NCBI GenBank assembly: GCA_000697335.1
Contig: JNEM01014432.1
Span: 1-16,839, forward strand
Length of the DNA stretch: 16,839 bases
Source: Conidiobolus incongruus B7586
Lineage: Eukaryota > Entomophthoromycota > Entomophthoromycetes > Entomophthorales > Conidiobolaceae
Reading direction: 5' to 3'
The notes under the pieces are model-generated. The model did not search any database and was not told the DNA's origin. It saw only the letters and a list, made by a program, of their open reading frames with translations. The position numbers and the translations under genes are program-made. Below, one piece after another: positions 1-10,382 of this stretch. Each line of letters opens with the position of its first letter. The stretch's first letter is position 1.

Positions 1-75
1 TATTTATTTAAAACTAATAATATATTTGAAAAATCAAAAATTAAAAAATTTCCCATTATTTTAAATTCAAAATAA
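1..75 (-). mobile_element. mariner element, 5' terminal part (third copy, cut by window edge)
   Basis: This is the outer end of a third copy of the mariner family seen whole at 13933-15264. Bases 1-57 match 15187-15246 almost base for base, including the shared blocks CTAATAATATATTTGAAAAA and TTAAAAAATTTCCCAT. The similarity continues through the terminal repeat to about 75, where a TA dinucleotide (76-77) is the expected target duplication. The orientation places the transposase start to the left, so the body of the element lies outside the window. Whether that copy is intact cannot be seen. Confidence 0.8.
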
Positions 76-77
76 TA

Positions 78-1038
78 GTTTTAATTATAAATATTTATAA
101 ATATACATACCTTATAAGCAAAAAATAATGAGTTTAATTGGTTCATAAAATAAGGCACTTCCAATATAACTTTTTGTATTAATGTGATAACTAAAGTTTT
201 TTAAGTGATAGATATAATTATTTCCCATCAATATTATGATAATTGTAATCAATAATATTAAAAAAATAACTATTATAATAAAAATTATTTTATACCAATA
301 TTTTTCAAATAAGATAGCAAATTATATTTAAAAATTTATTTTAGCCAAAAAATAAAGTCATAACTTATTAAAGATTATATAATATCTTATTTTCAAATTA
401 GATTATATAAGAGAATAATATAAATTTCAATATATAGCTAATTAATAAAAACAAAAACTAGTTGACAATAATTTAATAAAATCAATATTCTCCTAATTTC
501 AATATTATAAATATAAAAATAAGTTTTATAGATTAGTTAAAAGTTGTTAAATTAACCTAACCACTATATCCACTCATAATAATCAATAAATATTTAAAAT
601 ATCAATTATAGGAATCAATAACAAATATAAATAATTATAATAATATTTTATAATTAAAATTAATAATATAATTTTATATTAATTTTATTAAATTTAATAA
701 TTGATTTATAAAAATTAATTTTTTAAATAATTTTAATTTAATTTTTATTAAATAGTAAGTATTAAATATATTAATCATATATTTTATTTTAAAATTTAAA
801 AATTTATTTAGAAATATATTATTGAGTAATAAAATATAAACTATTTTTAAAATATGAACTTTAATTTTAAAAAAATAAATTTATATACAATTGAAAAAAA
901 AATTAAACAAATTATAATGAAAAGAAATATGAATTAAATGGTTGAATATTATTAATTTATCATATCAAAAATATTTTTCATTGGTAATAGTATATAGTGA
1001 AGAGAGTATCAATTTTTATTTAAAATTTAAAATAAATT
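78..1038. other. AT-rich intergenic DNA, no gene seen
   Basis: Very AT-rich sequence with short runs of A and T and no open frame of note on either strand. I see no repeat structure apart from low-complexity AT tracts. It separates the mariner end from the tRNA-like sequence. Confidence 0.6.
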
Positions 1039-1121
1039 GGCAATGTAGTGGAGTTGGTCTAATGCACTACACTCAAGCTATGGTCTCGTAAGGAATATGA
1101 GCTCAAATCTCATTGTTGTCA
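1039..1121 (+). tRNA. tRNA-Leu (anticodon CAA), possibly a pseudogene or SINE head
   Basis: An 83-nt class II tRNA fold can be drawn. The acceptor stem GGCAATG pairs with TGTTGTC through several G-U pairs, with discriminator A at 1121. The D-stem is GTG/CAC. The anticodon loop CTCAAGC has CAA at 1074-1076. There is a short variable arm, and the T-stem ATGAG/CTCAT carries loop CTCAAAT. The internal A box (TAGTGGAGTTGG) fits the Pol III consensus; the B box GCTCAAATC has one mismatch. There is one C-A mismatch in the anticodon stem, and no intron. The wobble-rich acceptor, the imperfect T loop and the stem mismatch suggest either an AT-drifted gene or a dying copy. A tRNA-derived SINE is the main alternative, since no second copy is in view. 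Confidence 0.7.
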
Positions 1122-1123
1122 TG

Positions 1124-1127
1124 TTTT
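1124..1127 (+). terminator. Pol III oligo-T terminator after tRNA-Leu
   Basis: A TTTT run starts two bases after the discriminator base, the usual place for Pol III termination. In DNA this AT-rich such runs are common, so it supports the tRNA call only mildly. Confidence 0.45.
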
Positions 1128-1730
1128 CTTGTTCAGATCTTCAACTTATATTCATTTTTGCTTAATATTTTACTATTATAATATCTTTTTATTAGTTTAA
1201 TTGTAATTTTTTATTTTGTTATCAATATTGGTTTATTCCAATGAAATTTGATCAATAATAATATTTTGTAATTGAAATTTTGAATTTAAATATTTGGTTA
1301 TAGTAAAATATATCATCACATATCAATTTATATTTAATATCATATATTTTGTATTTGATTAAGATTCATAATAAAGTTTATCAGGTTTAAGTATTATTAT
1401 TATTATCTGATCATACATTGAACTTAAATACTTCAAAATATTTAAATATAAATTTAAAACTTGGGCATAAATTCAATATATATATATATATTATATTTAG
1501 AGTGATAAATTATCAAAAAACAATTTTAAGATTATTTTCTATGCTTTATTAAATATTCGTGTTTGATATTATATAATAAAAATTTGACAAATTTTATATT
1601 TTTATTTTTATATCGATATCTAGAATATGTATTTCAATTCAATAAACCCACTTTGTAATTTAAATTCATAATTTTAAAGAATTGAATAATTAACAAGAGA
1701 GAAAAAAGTATTAACACGTCTTGGGAAAGC
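1128..1730. other. AT-rich intergenic DNA, no gene seen
   Basis: There is no coding signal. The stretch contains T-rich tracts just after the tRNA-like sequence and a short (TA)n run near 1478-1492. It could hold the tail of a tRNA-derived SINE, but no defined end or target duplication is visible. Confidence 0.5.
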
Positions 1731-2038
1731 TGTGTCTAGATTAGTTAAGATAAATGAGAGAGAGATGAAGAATTCCAGATAAGTGTTAAGCAGATAAGAG
1801 TTTATTGATTTAAGTCAAAAAGCTGGGAAGATTCAGATCGAGCTCGTCCTTTGAGAATCGCTCTAAATCTGTTTTTTATATAGAGTGTGATGATTATCAT
1901 GGTTTAAGAGATTCTCCGGTGACATGCATAACCATCCAATTAAAAAATAGAGCGAAAGCATCTGGAATGTGAGCGGGAAATGACTTTAACTTTAGATTGA
2001 TGTAAAAATACTTAGGTAGAAGGAAGCCGCCTAACACA
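1731..2038 (-). mobile_element. Probable solo LTR of an LTR retrotransposon (fossil)
   Basis: The G+C here is clearly above both flanks, and on the minus strand the stretch has the signal order of an LTR. It starts with TGTGTTAGGCGGC near 2038, has a TATA box (CTATATAAAAAAC, about 1872-1886), a poly(A) signal AATAAA at 1801-1806, and ends in ACACA near 1731. TGTGT/ACACA would be the terminal inverted repeat. No internal gag-pol, primer-binding site or second LTR is visible next to it, so it looks like a solo LTR. No convincing target duplication is seen, so the ends may be off by some tens of bases. Family unassigned; apparently old. Confidence 0.5.
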
Positions 2039-5000
2039 TGACAATATAATTGAATGATAGATGACTTTGTCGGTTTGCAAGGTTGTAAATAAATCAAAAT
2101 CAATGATTATAATGTTTGATATTGATATCATTTAAATTCGATACCATAATAATAGTCAGATATCCAAGAATAATCATTCTTTCACACATTTAATGATGGT
2201 ATTTTCCTATTAAATTTATATATTTCAATACAAAAATGAATTTTTCATTTTTTTGATCTTAGAGGATAAAATTAATTAAATTTTTGCAATTTTTCATAAT
2301 TAAAATACGAAATTTAAAATATTTAAATTCATTTAATTTTATATATAAAAATATAAAACTGACATCTCAAATTATAGGAGTTAACAATATGTATAATTAT
2401 TGGTCTGTTTCTGTCTACCTCCTATATATCAACTAATGCGCTCTGCCAAAATCTGTTAAAGAACCGGATCCAATATCTGTTTAGAAGGAATAAAGCTAGT
2501 CGTTATCAAAGTCCATAATTGCACCTGAAAAATGCTCCTCAAGAAATATATTGACATTTTCTTGAATGATTCATCATGGCGCATTCATATCATTTTCATT
2601 TTCTAAAAATCATTTAATTAATTCTTATTTCACTTTAGAGTATCAAAATGTTCTATTGGTCATCATAGCTAATTGACAATCTGAAGTAAAATTGAATTAA
2701 CATTAAGATTTATTTAAAATGCTTAAGACAGTACTTTTATATATTTCTATTTTACATTCGCTAATGAAAGTAAATGAAAATGCTTCAAAATTAGAATTTG
2801 AATATTGTTATGTAATTTATGACATTTTCTTATAGATATTATTATTCAGTGGTTTAACTTTTGATATTGGCTTTAGAACTATGTTTTTTAAACAGTAATA
2901 ATATTAATGATTGACTATTGATAACAGTAACCCTGGGCTATACTTTTTAATATAAGTTATCATTTTAACTCATAATTAAAATGATGTAAATGTTCTTATA
3001 TAATTTGAGGATTAAGTGAATGAGTATATAAATGAATATTTTGATTTACATTATGAAATTTTGTAAAAAATTGAATGTTACCAAAACTTTAACAGAAATA
3101 AAATGATAATTTATTATCTAGTGAATAATGATATAAATTAAATAATATTATTAAATACTTCCTTATTATTAAATTGAAAATTATCTCCTAGTAAAAATAT
3201 ATCAAAGAATAATAATTATCAGAATATTACAACCTTATTATCTGATCAACTAATTTTAATAAAGATTTTGATAACTACAGTTCTAATATATATAAGGAAA
3301 TGCAATACTCATTTATATCAATTATATTCAAATATTTGCACAATATAAACTTCCTTAAAATTTAGAATTATAAAATCAATTGTTTGTGTTGAAATCAGGG
3401 TTGCAAACCTAGAGGGACATAATAGTTACTCACCTAAAACTCAATTTATCTTTTCTATAATTCAAATTCAATAATATTTGAATTTATATTTTGAATATTT
3501 CACTAATGTAATTATACATTCATTTTTTATCATGATTTTGGCACTAGCACTTAAGTAACTTTTTAACAAGAACTAAGGAAAAAAATAAATCAAGTTGTAA
3601 AAGAGTAATAAACGTTATTTAATATATTTCTCAACTTTTTACTTTTTGGAATTATAATATTAATGATCAAATAAATGCTTTATCTTATTTTAGAGCAATG
3701 ATAATTTATATGTCTAATTCCGAGTTAATTTTTTTCCTATTCATAAATAATTATTAAAATCGATTCAATATTGTAGATAAAAATAAAAGTTAGGCTAAGA
3801 ATCCAAATTATCAATTGGTACATTTATAATGGGGACTAATCTTGTCTATCACTCAAGGAACTCTAATTACCATACTGATTCAAGAAGCCACATTGGTGGT
3901 ACCTCATTTCATAAACTGCTTGAACCTTTCACTTAATAATCTCATTTCAAAAGTATTGAGTATTTACTTTATTCTCAGTAAGCCATTTTCACCTAATTTG
4001 GTCAACTGCATTAATTTCCCCTAATTTTATGGTATCTATTGTTTACCACTGGCGATATCCCGTTTAAGCTCTTAAAACCTATTTCCTTCAGCGGTTATGG
4101 CCGTTATTTACATTAAATATAATATAAAATTGTATTTATATATAATAACACCATACTTTGTACAAACAAATGCTATAGAATAAAACTAAAAATCAGGAAA
4201 AAATCTGTCGTATAAGATAATTTTGATCTGTTCAAAACAAAGGAATACCCAGAATCACTCATATACACAACACTCCTTACCCCTTTTCTTATTGATTTGA
4301 AGTTCTTTGGATGGCATAAAGCTGACTAATGAAAATTATATAATTAGGATTAGGCATATAAACTTAATATAACATTATGTGAAATTTTAAGGTATTCTAT
4401 AGTTAATTTAAATTTTATTTATCTATATCCTAATAGTATATAATATCAGCTTAAAAATTTTTTAAAATTTGAGTGATTCAAAATTATCTAAAGCATTCTT
4501 TTTGAGATATGACTTAACCAAAATAAATTTCCTTAATAAAATATGAAATGAGTATATTAGTATTATTATTAATATATACTGTGAATCATATCAACCAAAC
4601 TATACACCTTCCATAATTAATTATTGAATATAAAGTTATAAAAATGACTAATTCTGAAAAATTACTTGCATTAAATATGGTATTTCAATTGAAAGAATAA
4701 TTTTAGTATTAGAAGAGTAACAATGATTCAACTATGCATATAGATTTAATTTAAATAAAATGATAAAAAAGATTTTTAATTTATTTAAATTAAACTTCAT
4801 AATAATCTTGGTTCATAATTTACATATTTAATCCCAAAAATAATGCTTAGTTTCAAGTATTCAAATTCTAGGTTTTTTTTGTTAATTTAATCAAATTTCA
4901 CTCTAATAGTAACCATTGAAAAATTATTTTTTCCCTAATTTTTTATTAAACAATATTATTCAAAATAATTTATTTGAAATTTTATCCAAATTGTTAAGAG

Positions 5001-6470
5001 AATAATATCCTAATATTGAAAATATAGATTTTAAACATATTTTTCAGTGTTAATATTAAATAGAATACTAATTTAATATATAGCAATATAAATTCTAAAT
5101 TAACCTAATTATAATATAATATATTAAAAATTTACTAATGCATAAAAATATATCAAATAATTCATTGTAATATCTTTGAAGCAAGGATAATATATATCAG
5201 TATGGAATTAAAAATAGATTTGCAAATATAAAAGGATTTAGATAAATCAAATATTAATTTCAATTATATCTAATTATGGTACAATGTGCAATAATAGCCA
5301 TCCTCAATACTTGATTAGTAATAAAGAATAAACGTTATAAATTATTGACTTTGGATAATTTATGTATAACCCTTGTAAAACTCTAACCATCATTCTTTAA
5401 TTATTTTCAGGTATATTTCATATAGCATCAAATTGATAATTTGACTTAATTAACAACAAATCATTTTATATATTTGTATTAAAAATTTAATTAAGATAGG
5501 TTTAATCAAAATCAAATTTTTCAACTTCAATTTTGATTATATTTATAGAACAGTATCATCAATAATTCATTTTATCATAATTAATAATTCAAATTATTAA
5601 AAATTTAATTTTGTTATAATTTTAAAATTATTGACATTAATTAAATTATATAATTTATTATTTATTTATTTTTATAAAATTTGTGAAAAGTACAAAAAAA
5701 TAATTTCAAAGTGAAGATAGCTCTAATTGTAATTTTTAGCTTGCCATTTTTATTCAAATACAAATTCAAATTCAATACATATTGGCTTTACTTTATATGA
5801 TATCAACAGTGTACTAATAATATCAAAAATATCTTAGATCAAACATTATGTTAATTACTATAAAGAATTTTCAATGTAATGGATTTTTTTAAAAGCGTTT
5901 TTAATGCCAAAATGACTATAGAGTATACTATGGTGGTCAAGATTATAATAGGTACAAATAATTTCAAATACTTGGATTGAGCATTTTTGGAATCTTAACT
6001 TGGAAAAGGATTCGGGGAAAACAATTTATTTTAGCTAATAGAAGTTTTTAAAAAAGTACTTTAGTAAAAAGTGTACATATTAAATACAGTCAAAGCAACA
6101 ATTATGTTTGTATCAACTAAGAATAATAAATAGAATATTAAAGTAAAAGATTAACTCTGTTTAAATTCCCAAATACGGGTTTGCATTGTAATATACAATA
6201 GTTACAGTAAACTTTACAATTGTAACTGAAATGAAATAATAAGAGAGTGAATAGCAATGGGTGTAATAAATCACAGAATATGTTATGTAATATGTAATAA
6301 CGTTTATTGACTAGGAAATGTTACCAAAAATGAGTTAATAGGAATTAAATATTAGGTGTTATATCAAAGATTATTTTAAATATGATAGAATATAATATAA
6401 TAATTGGGTAGAGCAATATAAAAAAAATTCAATAACAACGTGAATAAAGCAGCTTGTTAACATTGATGAC
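2039..6470. other. Long AT-rich stretch without a supported gene
   Basis: Over 4.4 kb I find no open frame that resembles a protein and no RNA gene. Two patches stand out by higher G+C. One is about 2400-2590, with mixed-sequence words such as GAACCGGATCC; its translations are short and broken. The other is about 3836-4095, where a 60-codon plus-strand open frame has no recognisable motif. Both may be remnants of old genes or elements. The remainder is AT-rich low-complexity DNA. Confidence 0.55.
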
Positions 6471-6472
6471 AG

Positions 6473-6480
6473 TATATAAG
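6473..6480 (+). promoter_or_regulatory. TATA box candidate upstream of the broken lactone oxidase gene
   Basis: TATATAAG lies 116 bp upstream of the ATG at 6597, a plausible core-promoter position if the leader is about 90 nt. TATA-like words are frequent here by chance, so this is only suggestive. Confidence 0.3.
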
Positions 6481-6596
6481 GTCTAAACTACATGAAAATT
6501 TCATTTATAACATTTTTTTCATTAAAAAATTTGAATTGAGAATTAATCAACTAATTCAAAAGGCTAATATATAAATTTTCATCATTTACTAGAAAA

Positions 6597-8196
6597 ATGA
6601 CTCTCATTCACCACTTTTTAGGATTCGCGTTAGTTGCTGCAAATGTAGTTAATTGCACCACTTACAAAACTTATCAAACTAAGATCGAGTGCAATGTCAG
6701 AAGCCCTTGTCTTGAACCAAAATTCCTCACCGAACTCCAGTCTATTGTCAAGAAAAATATCAAAACCAACCCTCGTGTGAGAGTTATTGGAAGCGGCCAT
6801 TCTGTTAATGTTAACATTTGTACTGATGGTATCCAATTCATCTTAGAAACTTCGGAAATGTTAATGCCAACGAGGAAACTGGTACCGCCACTGTAAGTGC
6901 TGGTTTGCAAATTATGGATACTTCTGATATATTGAACAAACACGGAGTCACCATCAACCATTTCCCTTCCTTTGGTGGTATTACTGTTGGTAGTGTCATT
7001 GGTGTTGGTGCCCACGGATCATTATTGAGAGAATCCAACTTGATGTCTGAGTACCTTGTTGGAGTCACATTCATTGCTGGTAATGCAGAGATTAAAACAA
7101 TTAAAGAGGGAGATAAAGATTTCCACTCTTTCCGTGTGAATTCTGTTTATTGGGTATTATCGCTGATGCTACTTTTAAAGTTGTTCCTCAATAAAAATTA
7201 TACATGGATACTTCAAAAAATCTCAGGACTTCTTGGTCAAAGACCCCAGTAAAGTAATTGATACTGTTCGTCAACATGATTTTTATCAGATTTGGTGGTT
7301 CTTTACAGCTAAAAGCATTGTCGTCTCTGAGGGTGATAAAGTTCCTGTTAGCGCTCCAGGGAATGCTCAAACAAACATTGTTACTAACACCTTCCCAGGA
7401 CTTGCATCAGTGATCAAATGGGCTTTAGAATTGATCCAAGCTTCCAACAGTACTGAAGGTATGGATCTCCTTCAAAGATCGACTGAAGAAGCTATGCCTG
7501 GTGATACATTCGGAAGAGATCCCGTCTTCAGCGAAAATGGAAAACCTCTCAATTCTGCTACTGGTTTAGCATATCGTATGCTAACTAGTCGTTGTGGCAA
7601 CTGTGGTTGGGAAACTATTATTAACGATCAAAACGCCATCCTTGCTGAAAAATTTGCAGTTGCAATCGATTTGAAAAAGTTCCCTGATGTGATCAAAGAA
7701 ATACATAAGATATTAACCAAGTTTCCCACTTCTTTCCCTCTTTACGGCATTAATATCCGTTTTCGAATCCCTTCTAAAACTGAATTGGCTCTCACTCAAG
7801 GTTGCGAAAATTTTCGTATCGATTGGCCTTTCCTATGAGGCAAGATGCATACAATGATGCACCCTATCGCTTAGATGTCATGCAATTACTCTTTTTCAAG
7901 TATGAATGAAGAGTCCATTGGAGCAAGAACAGACTTAACTATTTCAAGAACCAATACAATACCCAGAGATATCAACTGCACAACTTCCAGCGTGTATGGA
8001 AAAGTATGATCCAAATGATTTGTACCACAATAAATTCGGTAAGAGGATCACAGGATTAGGTAAATATAAATTTGATATTCCTACCGGAGTCAAACATTGT
8101 GCTATTCAGGATTGCTGTATCTATTCTAAGGATTCTGACTGTGCTTCTGGTCGAAAATGTGGCTCTTTGATTTCTCATCCAGTTTGTGTTAAATAA
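6597..8196 (+). pseudogene. Broken secreted FAD-dependent aldonolactone oxidase (GULO/ALO family)
   Basis: This is a homologue of the intact gene at 8565-10235, roughly half identical where compared. The N-terminus is signal-peptide-like (MTLIHHFLGFALVAANVVNC). It is followed by YQTKIEC, the flavin-site motif GSGHS, the FAD-domain stretch INHFPSFGGITVGS and GAHGS, and later an IWWFF motif. Next come RCGNCGW, a degraded VHWSKN motif, DPNDLYHNKFG, and a six-Cys tail starting CAIQDCC. It is not translatable as one protein. The frame changes near 6848, 7142, 7200, 7833 and 7995, and there are in-frame stops at 7192-7194 (TAA after CAA) and 7907-7909 (TGA). Protein-level similarity persists through all parts, including the extreme C-terminus. 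This suggests the copy was functional for a long time after duplication and died fairly recently. Introns are an unlikely explanation, because homology runs on without gaps across the shifts. Sequencing error is possible for some single-base shifts but not for all of them. Confidence 0.85.
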
Positions 8197-8564
8197 TGTT
8201 GTTGATTTTTTAATAAATATTTTTATTTTATATTCCAAATTGAATATAGTCATTTAACCATACATATATCATAGGTTTAAACATTGAAATTAAAAGACGA
8301 ATAATTTGATAAATATTGTAATTAAGCATTGGTAATAGTTTTATAATTTTTAGCAAACAAAACAATAAAGTTTAAATATAAAGTTTGGATTAATATTGAT
8401 TAAATATATTTGAGAATGTTAATGATAATTTTTTTGGATAATAACAATTATAAATTAATATATTTAATTCCAATATATGAAAGAAATAATAAAATAAATA
8501 TAATTTAATATAATAAAATTATCATATTATAATTTGTTTAAATTAATAATAAAATGAAAAATAT
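8197..8564. other. Convergent intergenic spacer with 3' ends of both oxidase genes
   Basis: This 368-bp AT-rich spacer lies between two tail-to-tail genes. On the plus strand AATAAA at 8212-8217, about 15 bp after the stop of the broken gene, is a likely poly(A) signal. For the minus-strand gene several A/T-rich poly(A)-like words occur below 8560 but none is decisive. Confidence 0.45.
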
Positions 8565-10235
8565 TTAAAAAATTTCCATAACTTCGTCTAATAACCCTCC
8601 AGCGATTTGCAAAGGACTTGTTGAAAGACATACTGGATAGCCGATGAGAGAACCACATTTTTGAAATTTGGCACAGTCAGAATCACGTTTACAGATACAA
8701 TAATCTTGAATGGCACAATGTTCAACTTCATCGGGTACTTCCATAGCATTGCGATCAATACCAAATATTCTATCACTAAAATTATTACTGAATAAACCAT
8801 TTGGATCAAATCTTTTGACGGCTCGACGGAAATTACTGAGGTTATAACGTTTTGAAATAATAGAATGTGTAAAAAATGCCAGACCGTTTTTCCCCCAATG
8901 AGGTCTAGCATTGTATTTGAATACCAATAATTGCATCATGGATTGCATTACCTGAAGCTGGTATGGTGCAGAAGTGAATGGATTCAGACGCATTGGGAAT
9001 GTCCAATCCAAATGAACGGTTTCATGACCTTTGGACACTGCTAACTCACCCCGAGAAGCTCTACTCAATCTAAACATAATACCAAATAGTGGGAATGCCG
9101 TTGGAAATCTGGTAAAAAGATCTGTCAAATCGGCTACCACTTCGTTAAAATATTTCATGTCGAATCCAACTGACAATTCTTCAGCTAAAATGGCTGTTTC
9201 ATCAAATATAAACCCGGCCCATCCACAGGATTTACATCTACTGGTCATTACCCTGTAACCATAGCCTACTGCAGGATTAACAAAATGTCCATTATCTGTA
9301 AACACTTGGTCTCTAATGAAATTAGGTTTATAAAATGATTGCTCTGTCAGCTCTTGAAGTTCATTCATTCCTATTGAGTTATTCGCTACTTGGAGGGCTT
9401 CTAAAGCAACTTTATTAATGGTCGTAAATACTGGGGAAGCATTCGACACTAGATTCGTTTGAGCATTTCCTTCTGTGTATTCAGGAACTTTATCTCCTTC
9501 TGAAATCACTAAACTGTGTGAGGTTGGGAACCACCAGAATTGGAACCAATCATGAGTTCTCGCTATTGATATGATTCGATCTGGAGTATCTGTTAATAAA
9601 CTGTCACTTACTCTATAATTATGTATTCGCATCTTGAATGAAGGTGTATATTTGAAAGTAGCACTAACCACTACTCCAAGGAGTCCAAAATTACATCTGA
9701 AGGAATTGAAATCTTCGTCATCTTCGGTTATCGTAAGCAACCTTCCATTACCATCAATTATGGTTACAGCGACAAGATATTCGGAGGGAGAAGTAGGCTG
9801 AGTTAAAGTAGATCCGTGGGCTGCGACCCCAATTGCTCCACCCACAGTAATTCCACCGAAAGAGGGTAAGTGATTAATCGTAACACCGTATTCATGCAAT
9901 TTATCCATTGCATCCATGAGTTGTAGACCCGCACTTAAAGTAGCTGTTCCATCTTCCCGATTCACAGTGACTTCGTCGAAATAACTCAAATTGATTGGAA
10001 TACCATCCGTGCAAATGACATCACTGACTGAGTGACGACTTCCAAGCACCTTTATCCGGGTTTCTGATTTTATAGCATAATCTACTATTTCTCGTAATTC
10101 TTCCAGAGTCTTTGGATATTGAATAGGACTTTTCGAAGTACATTCGATTTTAGTTTGATAGCTAGTGTATAAATAACTTGAGACCAGCGTAACAACTGAT
10201 AATAAATATGCGGTAAATAAATATCTTAAAATCAT
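8565..10235 (-). CDS. FAD-dependent aldono-1,4-lactone oxidase, L-gulonolactone oxidase-like, secretory
   Basis: An intact 556-codon intronless gene. The family oxidises L-gulono-, L-galactono- or D-arabinono-1,4-lactone to ascorbate-type products, most oxidases releasing H2O2; the substrate here cannot be told. Residues 1-20 are a hydrophobic signal peptide or anchor. Residues 31-200 fit the FAD-binding (PCMH) fold, with GSRHS at 65-69 (His68 in the place where ALO/GULO bind FAD covalently) and GGAIGVAAHG at 132-141. The C-terminal ALO domain has WWFP, RCKSCGW (334-339) and HWGKN (446-450), then FDPNGLFSNNF. The tail carries six Cys (507, 513, 515, 521, 527, 536), as in plant GULLO proteins, where they probably form disulfides outside the cytosol. 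The frame is open up to 10382. I start at 10235 because this Met gives a clean signal peptide aligned with the sister gene and a purine at -3; the upstream 49 codons are Ile/Tyr-rich and cross a (TA)n run. The C-terminus is about 17 residues longer than the sister copy. Confidence 0.9.
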   Translation of the reverse strand: MILRYLFTAYLLSVVTLVSSYLYTSYQTKIECTSKSPIQYPKTLEELREIVDYAIKSETRIKVLGSRHSVSDVICTDGIPINLSYFDEVTVNREDGTATLSAGLQLMDAMDKLHEYGVTINHLPSFGGITVGGAIGVAAHGSTLTQPTSPSEYLVAVTIIDGNGRLLTITEDDEDFNSFRCNFGLLGVVVSATFKYTPSFKMRIHNYRVSDSLLTDTPDRIISIARTHDWFQFWWFPTSHSLVISEGDKVPEYTEGNAQTNLVSNASPVFTTINKVALEALQVANNSIGMNELQELTEQSFYKPNFIRDQVFTDNGHFVNPAVGYGYRVMTSRCKSCGWAGFIFDETAILAEELSVGFDMKYFNEVVADLTDLFTRFPTAFPLFGIMFRLSRASRGELAVSKGHETVHLDWTFPMRLNPFTSAPYQLQVMQSMMQLLVFKYNARPHWGKNGLAFFTHSIISKRYNLSNFRRAVKRFDPNGLFSNNFSDRIFGIDRNAMEVPDEVEHCAIQDYCICKRDSDCAKFQKCGSLIGYPVCLSTSPLQIAGGLLDEVMEIF

Positions 10236-10274
10236 CTTATATGCTTTACATATAATTCTATTGCAATACCTTAT

Positions 10275-10295
10275 TATATATATATATATATATAT
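10275..10295. repeat. (TA)n microsatellite upstream of the intact oxidase gene
   Basis: A 21-bp perfect alternating TA run sits 40-60 bp upstream of the chosen start codon of the minus-strand gene. It could serve as the TATA element, or simply be low-complexity DNA. Length variation here would alter the reading frame upstream of the chosen Met, which argues against the longer start. Confidence 0.75.
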
Positions 10296-10382
10296 CAAGA
10301 TATAGTTGATAATAACTATAATATTGATTTCAATCAACTGGGGTATGAATACAACAAACATTAAAGAAATGTGAATCTTCAA

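Noticed and set aside
1897-2103. 68-codon minus-strand open frame
   Set aside because: It lies mainly within the LTR-like block, has no recognisable motif, and the LTR signals explain the composition better.
3842-4024. 60-codon plus-strand open frame as a gene
   Set aside because: Short, no motif, no promoter or conserved context. Mentioned only as part of a compositional patch.
6630-7370. Several minus-strand open frames of 60-113 codons opposite the broken oxidase gene
   Set aside because: They are antisense shadows of a coding sequence whose plus-strand translation clearly matches the intact oxidase.
8588-9258. Overlapping frames within the intact oxidase gene on both strands
   Set aside because: Alternative-frame shadows of a 556-codon gene with strong family motifs.
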